This document shows, in pieces, positions 5,750 to 10,042 of a stretch of 10,042 nt of DNA (the stretch's first letter is position 1; each line of letters starts with the position of its first letter). A program made the position numbers and the translations under genes. The notes beneath the pieces are model-generated. The model made no database searches. It was not told where the DNA came from and saw nothing but the letters and a program-made list of their open reading frames with translations. Location: contig DATMTS010000109.1 in the NCBI GenBank assembly GCA_035564555.1, positions 1-10,042 on the forward strand, read 5' to 3'. Source of the DNA: DATMTS01 sp035564555. Lineage in GTDB: Bacteria > Actinomycetota > Actinomycetes > Actinomycetales > Microbacteriaceae.

Positions 5750-6723
5750 CACGCACCCCCGTTCGCGGTCACCCTGAACGTCGGCGCCGACGGCTTCACC
5801 AGCGGGAACCGCTCCGCGGCTTCCTGCTCGTGCTGCGCCACGAACTGCTTCTCCGCCAGCCACACCTTGTACGTGTACGGGTCACCCTCAGCCCATGCGG
5901 CCTCATCGAAGGTGATGGTGTCGGGTCGGCGCTGGAACACCATCTCGGCGTTCGTGCCTGGCAGTCGGAACCGCTCGTCACCGTTCGCGAGCTTCGCCGC
6001 ACGGGCCTTCAATGCCGCACCGTGCGCCTCCTTCGCCTTCCGGTGCTCGACCTCGGCCTGCTGCTCTGCGAGGTAGCCGGACAGGTGCCCGTCATCCTCG
6101 ACGTCGACGCCACCCCACAGGTCCGGGGCGCCTGCGGCACGCCACGCCAGGTACTCGTTCGCGCGGCGCACCAGGAACTCGATCCGCTTGTCGTCGCGCA
6201 GCACCCAGCGGTGCTGGATGCCAGGCTGGCCCTCGACCTCCCACACGTACAGCCAGATCCCGAAGCCGGTGACGTACATGCCACCCTGCATCTGGTCGTA
6301 GTGGTCAGCGGGGATCTCGTCGCTCGCCCAGTTCGCGGCGTGCGATTTCGCCTCGGCGCCGAAGTCCCCGTAGCCGGCATGGATGCCCAGGCCGTCCGGT
6401 GTCGCCCCGATCAGCTCGTTCTCCCAGCTGGCGTAGAGCGCGTGCGACGGCGCGAGCACCGCGACACCATCGAGTGACGCGGCCTGCCGGATCAGTTCCG
6501 CCTCCCGCTCGTGACCGCGGCGCGTGTGCGCGTTGCCGTGGAACTCTGAGCCGTTCAGCTGGTCGTTGAGCTCACGCCGCCACGTCTTCATCGAGCCGTC
6601 TGCGATCGTGTGCATGCGGGATGCGGTCACGCGCGACTCGCGCGCCTCCATCCACACTTCCTCCGGCGCACCATCCGGGACGATCACCAGCATGGGTCGG
6701 TCGTCGAACTCGAGGGCCGTCAT
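5749..6723 (-). CDS. YqaJ/lambda-type recombination exonuclease
   Basis: This 324-residue nuclease belongs to the PD-(D/E)XK group and would resect double-strand ends to single strands for annealing. ARESRVTAS at 27-35 is the conserved substrate-end motif. RRGHEREAEL at 68-77 provides the helix Glu. LIGATPDG at 104-111 carries the metal Asp110, and AEAKSHA at 123-129 gives the Glu124-x-Lys126 pair. YDQMQGGMYVTG at 142-153 is the conserved Q-x-QGGM-x-VTG helix. The C-terminal 110 residues are helical and specific to this branch. The ATG at 6723 overlaps the preceding stop (ATGA), which makes the 110-residue upstream extension a shadow. All catalytic residues are intact. It is the likely partner of the Bet/RecT-like protein two small genes downstream. 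Confidence 0.92.
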   Translation of the reverse strand: MTALEFDDRPMLVIVPDGAPEEVWMEARESRVTASRMHTIADGSMKTWRRELNDQLNGSEFHGNAHTRRGHEREAELIRQAASLDGVAVLAPSHALYASWENELIGATPDGLGIHAGYGDFGAEAKSHAANWASDEIPADHYDQMQGGMYVTGFGIWLYVWEVEGQPGIQHRWVLRDDKRIEFLVRRANEYLAWRAAGAPDLWGGVDVEDDGHLSGYLAEQQAEVEHRKAKEAHGAALKARAAKLANGDERFRLPGTNAEMVFQRRPDTITFDEAAWAEGDPYTYKVWLAEKQFVAQHEQEAAERFPLVKPSAPTFRVTANGGA

Positions 6724-7046
6724 GATGCGTCCTCCGGCCAGATGCGACGACCCGAGAGAATGTCGCGAGCTGTGACGGCGTGGTAGCCGACGCCGAGCGC
6801 CCAGAAGTGCGAGCGCCGATCGGTGATCTGCCAGGCACGCGGGCTTCCGGTGCCTGCGATCTCGAGCACCCAGATCTCGCCAGGCTTGGCGTCGTGCCAG
6901 GGCTTGTGCTCGAAGTGCTCGCGGAGCGCCGCGACCGTGTCGGGCAGGAGGAGCGCGTCGTTGAAGCGACCCGCGATCTTGTCGCCCTGGATGTGGAGCA
7001 AGAGCGAGCCGTCGGCGCCATCCGTGAGCGTGATGCGCCGACTCAT
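6720..7046 (-). CDS. Unknown 108-aa protein
   Basis: This product begins MSRRITLTDG and has a beta-rich first half (SLLLHIQGDKIAGRFNDALLL) and a central helix (DTVAALREHFEHKPW). A second strand pair follows (GEIWVLEIAG and PRAWQITD), with a conserved-looking aromatic patch HFWALGVGYHAV. There are no cysteines and no membrane segment. Both ends overlap neighbours by ATGA. I do not recognise the family. Because it is immediately followed by, and translationally coupled to, the exonuclease, a role in recombination or its control is possible. Confidence 0.8.
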   Translation of the reverse strand: MSRRITLTDGADGSLLLHIQGDKIAGRFNDALLLPDTVAALREHFEHKPWHDAKPGEIWVLEIAGTGSPRAWQITDRRSHFWALGVGYHAVTARDILSGRRIWPEDAS

Positions 7047-7420
7047 GACTCACCGCCCTTGCGGACCGAGACCGAGACGCCCTCGTCCTTCAGCCGCTGC
7101 GCGACCTTGGCGAGCGGGTCCTCGACCCCGAAGTCGAAGTCGAGGGTTGCGTCACCCGTCCGGGTCGCCCGGGCCCGCGACATGATCTCCGACACGGCCA
7201 CGACGTCGTCACGGTCCTGGATCGGCTCGATGTAGAGCGCCCCCACTGTCGGGGTGTAGCGCTCGTCCTCACCGCCGTGCTCGATCGTGGTACGGATGGT
7301 GTCGACCACCATCACCACCACGTGGCGGCGGTCAGGGTGCGCGACCAGCTGCGAGTGCAGCACGTCGAGCCCGTTCCGGTCGAAATCGTTCGGGAGCGTG
7401 CCCGACATCTTGACGCTCAT
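7043..7420 (-). CDS. Unknown 125-aa early protein
   Basis: The start is the ATG at 7420, which overlaps the preceding stop, with GAAGGGA about 8 bases upstream; a longer in-frame start adds only Arg/Pro-rich shadow. The first half holds LPNDFDRNGLDVLHSQL and a hydrophobic strand RRHVVVMVVDTIRTTIEHGG. The middle holds PTVGALYIEPI and an acidic helix, and the end is DPLAKVAQRLKDEGVSVSVRKG, with a strand-helix-strand look. No catalytic motif is evident and the family is not recognised. It looks like a well-formed soluble alpha/beta protein of the operon. Confidence 0.78.
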   Translation of the reverse strand: MSVKMSGTLPNDFDRNGLDVLHSQLVAHPDRRHVVVMVVDTIRTTIEHGGEDERYTPTVGALYIEPIQDRDDVVAVSEIMSRARATRTGDATLDFDFGVEDPLAKVAQRLKDEGVSVSVRKGGES

Positions 7421-7728
7421 GCGTTCGTTCCCTTCTCGGCGGCGAGCAGCAGATTCCCCAGGTGGGAGATCACCGCGGCCACGGCGGTCTGCCCGCGCGA
7501 GTCGGTGATGCCGACCTCCGCGAACAGTTCCTTGATGTGCAGGCTCAGGTGCTCGACCATCGGCCAGTCGAGGGCGGCGCTCGCGCGGCGAATCTCGCGC
7601 CCGATCACGGCGGCGCGGTGCTCCCACGCCATGGCCTGATCCATCTGCGCGGTCAGCTGCGCCAGGTGCGCCTCGGAGACGCCGTGGGTGTTGCGCAGGA
7701 AGTCGTCTGCGCTCTGCTGCTCGCTCAC
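7417..7728 (-). CDS. Unknown 103-aa helical protein
   Basis: The GTG at 7728 overlaps the preceding stop (GTGA); the upstream ATG in the same frame would add an Arg-rich shadow. The protein is helical throughout, with segments around ADDFLRNTHGVSEAHLAQLTAQMDQAMAWEHRAAV, RRASAALDWPMVEHLSLHIKELF and GQTAVAAVISHLGNLLLAAEKG. Leucine and alanine spacing suggests a helical bundle. There are no cysteines, no signal peptide and no nuclease motif. I do not recognise the family. Confidence 0.75.
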   Translation of the reverse strand: MSEQQSADDFLRNTHGVSEAHLAQLTAQMDQAMAWEHRAAVIGREIRRASAALDWPMVEHLSLHIKELFAEVGITDSRGQTAVAAVISHLGNLLLAAEKGTNA

Positions 7729-8162
7729 GACGCACGCCCCAGCACTGCGGGCCGCTCGTCGATGATCACGACGGCGCATCCCGGGCCGATGATGGTGGCC
7801 TCACGGTTCGCGGAATGCCACTTCAGGATGCTGCCGTCGGGCAGCTCCACCACGACATCCTCAGCCCACCGCTCCGCGGCGAGGTTCACGGCCATGTGCG
7901 CCTGCACGTGCCAGACGATCCGGGCCCACACGTCGGCGAACTCCGCGTCGGTGACGTGCACGCCCGAGTCGATCTCGAAGTCGATGATCCAGTCCCGGAA
8001 CGCTACGAACACCGCGTATGCCGCGTCGTGCCGCTCGTTGCCGGACATGTCGTCGGCGAGGTTGTCGAGCAGGTCGAACGTCTTCGCGACCGCGGCCAGC
8101 TGCACCGCCTTCTCGCCCTCACGGAACCGCTCAAGCGCGGTCCGTTCGTCTGTGTGATCCAT
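7725..8162 (-). CDS. Unknown 145-aa early protein
   Basis: The ATG at 8162 follows GGAGGG by 9 bases, the clearest ribosome binding site of this part of the operon. It is the only gene of the chain separated from its predecessor by a short gap (about 31 bases). The first two thirds are helical and acidic (TALERFREGEKAVQLAAVAKTFDLLDNLADDM, then YAVFVAFRDWIIDFEIDSG). The last third is a beta unit, VVVELPDGSILKWHSANREATIIGPGCAVVIIDERP, with a GPGC turn. No known motif is evident. The long in-frame extension to 8321 is a shadow of the membrane-protein gene. Confidence 0.78.
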   Translation of the reverse strand: MDHTDERTALERFREGEKAVQLAAVAKTFDLLDNLADDMSGNERHDAAYAVFVAFRDWIIDFEIDSGVHVTDAEFADVWARIVWHVQAHMAVNLAAERWAEDVVVELPDGSILKWHSANREATIIGPGCAVVIIDERPAVLGRAS

Positions 8163-8171
8163 GTTCGGGTG

Positions 8172-8177
8172 CCCTCC
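8172..8177 (-). promoter_or_regulatory. Ribosome binding site in the only intergenic gap of the early operon
   Basis: GGAGGG on the minus strand stands 9 bases before the ATG at 8162, in the gap between the membrane-protein stop and this start. It fixes the start. Translation can begin afresh here without coupling. Confidence 0.65.
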
Positions 8178-8193
8178 GATTTGGTCGATGTGT

Positions 8194-8490
8194 TCAGATG
8201 CCGTCGCGTTGATCCAGCGACGTACGAGAGTCGGGGTACGGATCATCGGCAATGTCCGTCCAGAAGGCCGCGGCCATGCCCAGCCAGGCGAGCAGCGCGA
8301 GCGCCGCCCACCCGTCGACACGCAGGTGCACGACGTCGACGCCGATGCACGACGCGCACACGATCACGCACACCCAGAAGACGAGCCGGCGCACCGCGGC
8401 GGCATGGGTAGCTGCCGCCGCGGCGTCCGCCGCGCTCCCCCGATGCGGGGCGTCACCGGCACTGGGGATGCCGGGGTCTTGAGTGGTCAT
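8194..8490 (-). CDS. Small two-helix membrane protein
   Basis: This 98-residue protein has a hydrophilic Ala-rich N-terminus of about 33 residues, then Arg34-Arg35. One membrane helix spans about 36-54 (VFWVCVIVCASCIGVDVV), and a short loop leads to a second at about 60-77 (GWAALALLAWLGMAAAFW) and an acidic tail. The Arg pair before the first helix suggests both ends face the cytoplasm. There is no signal-peptide cleavage site. The ATG overlaps the Cro-like stop (ATGA), so it is the second gene of the early transcript. Phages often place membrane proteins that exclude superinfecting phages near the immunity genes, but early expression on the lytic side makes this no more than a possibility. 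The family is not recognised. Confidence 0.78.
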   Translation of the reverse strand: MTTQDPGIPSAGDAPHRGSAADAAAAATHAAAVRRLVFWVCVIVCASCIGVDVVHLRVDGWAALALLAWLGMAAAFWTDIADDPYPDSRTSLDQRDGI

Positions 8491-8711
8491 GCTGCGGCCC
8501 GCTCGCCGAAGAACACGCTCACGGTCGTCTGCATGTGCGCCGCGAGCTTGATCAGCTCTTCCGGCGTGAACGGCGTCTCGCCCTTGAACCGACGCGACAT
8601 CGCCATGCGGGACGCGCCGATCACGGGGGCCAGAGCTGCCTGCGATTCACGACGTTCTGCCGCTACTCCGCGAACCTTCGCCGCAACATCTTCGTTCGTC
8701 TGTACCGCCAT
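8487..8711 (-). CDS. Cro-like helix-turn-helix regulator, first gene of the early operon
   Basis: This 74-residue protein is little more than a DNA-binding domain. The helix-turn-helix covers about residues 22-41 (ESQAALAPVIGASRMAMSRR), followed by a helical end GETPFTPEELIKLAAHMQTTVSVFF. Its recognition stretch is very close to that of the divergent repressor (MAMSRRF against MSMSRRL, then GxTPFT in both), so both probably read the same operators. The ATG at 8711 has no ribosome binding site, but a -10 box lies exactly 7 bases upstream, so the mRNA probably starts at or next to the AUG. A longer in-frame start at 8861 would cross the promoter region and is rejected. Small size, position and orientation point to Cro rather than the immunity repressor; which one maintains lysogeny is inference. 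Confidence 0.85.
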   Translation of the reverse strand: MAVQTNEDVAAKVRGVAAERRESQAALAPVIGASRMAMSRRFKGETPFTPEELIKLAAHMQTTVSVFFGERAAA

Positions 8712-8718
8712 GTGAAAG

Positions 8719-8746
8719 ACGGTAACACTTTTCGTTACGGATGCAA
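8719..8746 (-). promoter_or_regulatory. Leaderless early promoter for the leftward operon
   Basis: Minus strand: TTGCAT (8746-8741) as -35, a 16-base spacer, then TACCGT (8724-8719) as -10. The -10 ends 7 bases before the ATG at 8711, the classic spacing of an actinobacterial leaderless start. The spacer holds the palindromic operator. Confidence 0.7.
8722..8738. promoter_or_regulatory. Operator O1 at the leftward promoter
   Basis: The 17-bp site GTAAC-N7-GTTAC has perfect 5-bp inverted ends. On the minus strand its last three bases (TAC) are the first three of the -10 box, so a bound HTH dimer would block RNA polymerase. It matches O2 in length and ends. Confidence 0.65.
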
Positions 8747-8816
8747 GGGTGTGTCGCGTATTTTTTGAGCCCGTGTCACGCTCCGCGAGGCGCGCATAAC
8801 TTCCGCTAACACTTGC

Positions 8817-8833
8817 GTACCGGAATCCGTTAC
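8817..8833. promoter_or_regulatory. Operator O2 at the rightward promoter
   Basis: The 17-bp site GTACC-N7-GTTAC is almost a full palindrome (mismatches only at the fourth pair and the centre). Its last TAC is the start of the -10 box of the repressor promoter, exactly as at O1. This suggests negative control of the repressor-integrase operon by the same protein or proteins. Confidence 0.6.
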
Positions 8834-8836
8834 ACT
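8831..8836 (+). promoter_or_regulatory. Leaderless -10 box for the repressor-integrase operon
   Basis: TACACT ends 7 bases before the ATG at 8844, and no ribosome binding site is present, so the transcript is probably leaderless. No convincing -35 is visible at 16-18 bases upstream, so the promoter may be weak. Confidence 0.6.
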
Positions 8837-8843
8837 CACGCAC

Positions 8844-9275
8844 ATGAGCACAATCGCCCACCTGCCCGAACGGGATGCGACTGTAGACACGATCGCCGCC
8901 AACATCCGAGCAGAAGTAGCCCGCGCACGACTCACCGACGCTGAGTTCGCTGCGCGCTTCGGCCTCACGCCGATGTCAATGAGCCGCCGGCTGTCCGGCG
9001 CGACGCCCTTCACGACGGCCGAGGTCGCGCGCGCGGCCACGTTCTTCGGCGTGAGCATCGAATCGCTCTTCACACCCCACCCGGGACCGTCGCCGCTGCG
9101 CGCGACGGGTGCGGCCGGTCAGCGCCGCGGTTTGTACCTTCTCGACAACGTGGGCCTTGCCAGGATCGAACTGACGACCCCCTGGGTGAAATCCCGACAG
9201 TGCGACAGTGTGGCAGAGATCCCCCATCTTGCCACGGTGACCGACATCTTCACCCGCGAGCAGGCGGCGTCATGA
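8844..9275 (+). CDS. HTH immunity repressor with the attachment core in its 3' part
   Basis: This 143-residue protein has a helix-turn-helix at about residues 30-49 (LTDAEFAARFGLTPMSMSRR), followed by GATPFTTAEVARAATFFGVSIESLF, which resembles the divergent Cro-like protein. A Pro/Gly-rich linker (77-95) follows. From residue 103 to about 116 the codons are the antisense of a tRNA 3' half (9151-9192), and a tail of about 27 residues ends in REQAAS. No peptidase domain is present, so this is not a LexA/CI-type cleavable repressor. In BPs-type mycobacteriophages the viral repressor carries a degradation-tag tail that integration removes; this gene has the same plan. The ATG at 8844 is probably leaderless. 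The stop overlaps the next start (ATGA). The repressor role and truncation are inference from layout. Confidence 0.82.
   Translation: MSTIAHLPERDATVDTIAANIRAEVARARLTDAEFAARFGLTPMSMSRRLSGATPFTTAEVARAATFFGVSIESLFTPHPGPSPLRATGAAGQRRGLYLLDNVGLARIELTTPWVKSRQCDSVAEIPHLATVTDIFTREQAAS
9151..9192 (-). other. Candidate attP core: 3' half of a tRNA gene inside the repressor gene
   Basis: On the minus strand the tRNA 3' half reads in order: a half anticodon arm (loop ATTTCAC at 9192-9186, 3' stem CCAGG at 9185-9181), a 5-base variable loop GGGTC, and T-stem GTCAG. Then come T-loop TTCGATC (9170-9164), T-stem CTGGC with five pairs including one G-U, acceptor strand AAGGCCC (9158-9152) and discriminator A (9151). 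No matching 5' acceptor GGGCCTT or D-arm lies upstream, so this is not a working tRNA gene. Tyrosine-integrase phages commonly carry the 3' end of the target tRNA gene as core, which restores the host tRNA after integration. In canonical numbering the anticodon would be TTC, but the core may start after the loop, so the tRNA identity is open. Confidence 0.7.
9195..9210 (+). repeat. Tandem 8-bp repeat beside the candidate core
   Basis: CGACAGTG occurs twice head to tail, directly next to the tRNA-like core on its integrase side. It lies within codons of the repressor tail. It could be an arm-type integrase site, or chance. Confidence 0.4.
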
Positions 9276-9589
9276 ACACCATCACCGCCAGCGACGCCAG
9301 CGACCTCGACGACTACACCGCAGTCGGGGAACGGTACATCGTCATCGCGAAGGACACGCCCGAACACGTCGCGCACCTGGCAACGCTGCTCGGATACGAG
9401 CCGCCCGCACACGCCTTCATCGAAGCCCGGTTCTTCCGGATCGAAGACGCCGAACGGTATGCCCGGTCGATGCGCCGCGCGCGCCCGTACAGTTCGCATC
9501 GAGTCGCCCGTGTCGTGGACGACGGCGGCAGTTGCCTTACGCACTCATCCCTGCATGCGCAAGAGCCGACACGCCAAGAGATCCGATGA
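9272..9589 (+). CDS. Unknown 105-aa protein between repressor and integrase
   Basis: The start is the ATG overlapping the repressor stop (ATGA), and the stop overlaps the integrase ATG at 9586 in the same way, so it is the middle gene of a coupled three-gene operon. The protein has an acidic head (SDASDLDDYTAVGE), a strand RYIVIAKD and helices TPEHVAHLATLLGY and IEDAERYARSMRRARP, then a polar tail that looks disordered. I see no helix-turn-helix, catalytic motif or membrane segment. A recombination directionality factor is one conceivable role because of its place next to the integrase, but such proteins are usually basic winged helices, which this is not clearly. If the core at 9151-9192 is the crossover site, this gene and the integrase are cut off from the repressor promoter in the prophage. 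Confidence 0.72.
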   Translation: MNTITASDASDLDDYTAVGERYIVIAKDTPEHVAHLATLLGYEPPAHAFIEARFFRIEDAERYARSMRRARPYSSHRVARVVDDGGSCLTHSSLHAQEPTRQEIR

Positions 9590-10042
9590 GCAGTTCGTCG
9601 CTGAGCGCAAATGAGACGGCTCTCATAAAGTGGCATCCTGCCGACATGGGGGAAGACATGCTCATTGCGTTCGCCGAGTACGAGCGGGCGCGCAACCTCG
9701 CCGAGGCGACCATCCGGAACCGTGACAGCATCCTGCGCACCGCGCGCGACAAGCTCGGGAAGCTGCTCATCGACATGGACCTACGGGACCTACGCCAGTA
9801 TCTCGGCCGCCCCGGCAATCATCCCGGGACGCGCCGCACCGAGCGCGCCGCCATGCGCGCGTTCTTCCACTGGCTCGTCGAAGACGGGTACCGCGGCGAC
9901 GACCCCACAGCCCGCCTCGCGCCCATACGTGTCCCCAAAGGCGAACCACGCCCATTCACCCCGGAACAGATCGATGCGATGCTCAGCCGGTCGTACGCGC
10001 GCACACGCGCCATGCTCCTGCTCGGCTACTACCAGGGGTTCC
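9586..10042 (+). CDS. int: Tyrosine integrase, N-terminal part (3' end outside window)
   Basis: The visible 152 residues are the core-binding (SAM-like) domain at about 22-110, with AFAEYERARNLAEATIRNRDSILR, LRDLRQYLGRPG and RTERAAMRAFFHWLVEDGYRGDDPTARL. The start of the catalytic domain follows: PRPFTPEQIDAMLSRSY, then RAMLLLGYYQGF, just before the place of the first catalytic Arg. No arm-binding N-terminal domain of any size precedes it, so it is of the short form seen in phages with small tRNA-type attachment sites. I chose the ATG at 9586 because it overlaps the previous stop (ATGA) as elsewhere here; an in-frame ATG at 9646 would shorten it by 20 residues and has no better ribosome binding site. 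Catalytic residues and any C-terminal degradation tag lie beyond the window. Confidence 0.9.
   Translation, partial: MSSSSLSANETALIKWHPADMGEDMLIAFAEYERARNLAEATIRNRDSILRTARDKLGKLLIDMDLRDLRQYLGRPGNHPGTRRTERAAMRAFFHWLVEDGYRGDDPTARLAPIRVPKGEPRPFTPEQIDAMLSRSYARTRAMLLLGYYQGF
9611..9626. repeat. Perfect 6-bp inverted repeat early in the integrase gene
   Basis: ATGAGA, a CGGC loop and TCTCAT form a short hairpin or dyad between the two possible integrase starts. It may be an integrase-binding or regulatory site. It is too weak and lacks a T-run for a terminator. Confidence 0.35.

Noticed and set aside
5830..6477. Plus-strand frame of 215 codons opposite the exonuclease gene
   Set aside because: Composition is that of an antisense shadow, and the minus strand encodes intact exonuclease motifs.
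6724..7053. N-terminal extension of the exonuclease
   Set aside because: It covers the whole of the 108-aa gene upstream and has shadow composition; the ATG at 6723 overlaps the previous stop.
8752..8800. T-run near 8759-8766 and GC-rich repeats as a terminator
   Set aside because: No stable stem stands directly before the T-run on either strand, and the place between two divergent promoters makes a terminator unlikely.
8735..9073. Minus-strand frame crossing the divergent promoter region and the repressor start
   Set aside because: It is antisense to the helix-turn-helix repressor, has Ser/Arg/Ala-rich shadow composition and would run through both operators.
9151..9226. Complete functional tRNA gene on the minus strand
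   Set aside because: T-arm and acceptor 3' strand are good, but no D-arm, no full anticodon stem and no GGGCCTT 5' strand lie at the expected distance.
9119..9544. Minus-strand frame with a motif like QGVVSSILARP
   Set aside because: Such peptides are typical of translating a tRNA 3' end; here it comes from the attachment core, and the plus strand carries the real genes.
1..10042. CRISPR array, insertion sequence or rRNA
   Set aside because: I saw no regularly spaced direct repeats, transposase motifs with terminal inverted repeats, or rRNA-like sequence.

Overview
The window is about two thirds G+C, with strongly G/C-ending codons, GTG starts, leaderless promoters and tightly packed genes. 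This fits a temperate actinobacteriophage or its prophage; the host may be a Microbacteriaceae-like actinobacterium, but the species cannot be told from the sequence. It covers the immunity/integration switch and the early (lytic) region.

Right end (about 8487-10042): two divergent leaderless promoters sit 132 bp apart, start codon to start codon. Leftward is a 74-aa Cro-like helix-turn-helix (HTH) protein. Rightward is a 143-aa HTH repressor, then a 105-aa unknown protein, then a tyrosine integrase that runs off the window. These three rightward genes are joined by ATGA overlaps. Each promoter carries a 17-bp site, GTA(A/C)C-N7-GTTAC, placed identically so that its last three bases are the first three of the -10 box. 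Inside the 3' part of the repressor gene, on the minus strand, lies the 3' half of a tRNA gene: T-arm, variable loop, acceptor 3' strand and half an anticodon arm. This is a good candidate for the phage attachment core. The layout matches the integration-dependent immunity systems of mycobacteriophages such as BPs, Brujita and Charlie, where integration truncates the repressor.

Middle (about 8490 down to 2401): a leftward early operon follows, in which almost every stop overlaps the next start. In order it encodes a two-helix membrane protein, four unrecognised proteins, a YqaJ/lambda-type exonuclease, two small proteins, a shortened Bet/RecT-like single-strand annealing protein, a putative Zn-binding protein, a helical unknown protein and an SNF2-type helicase. 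The exonuclease and annealing protein would form a homologous recombination module.

Left end (about 2404 down to 1): a beta-class DNA methyltransferase and an HNH endonuclease follow the helicase, giving a helicase-methylase-nuclease cassette. Next comes an ambiguous segment (787-1149) where a plus-strand gene is better supported by codon-position composition, but a minus-strand frame is better supported by start/stop overlaps. A GIY-YIG/T5orf172-like protein and a winged-helix replication-type protein continue toward the left edge. They overlap in different frames and neither shows a stop in the window.

Two possible replication, recombination and modification blocks are therefore driven from the Cro-side promoter, while repressor and integrase are driven from the opposite one.
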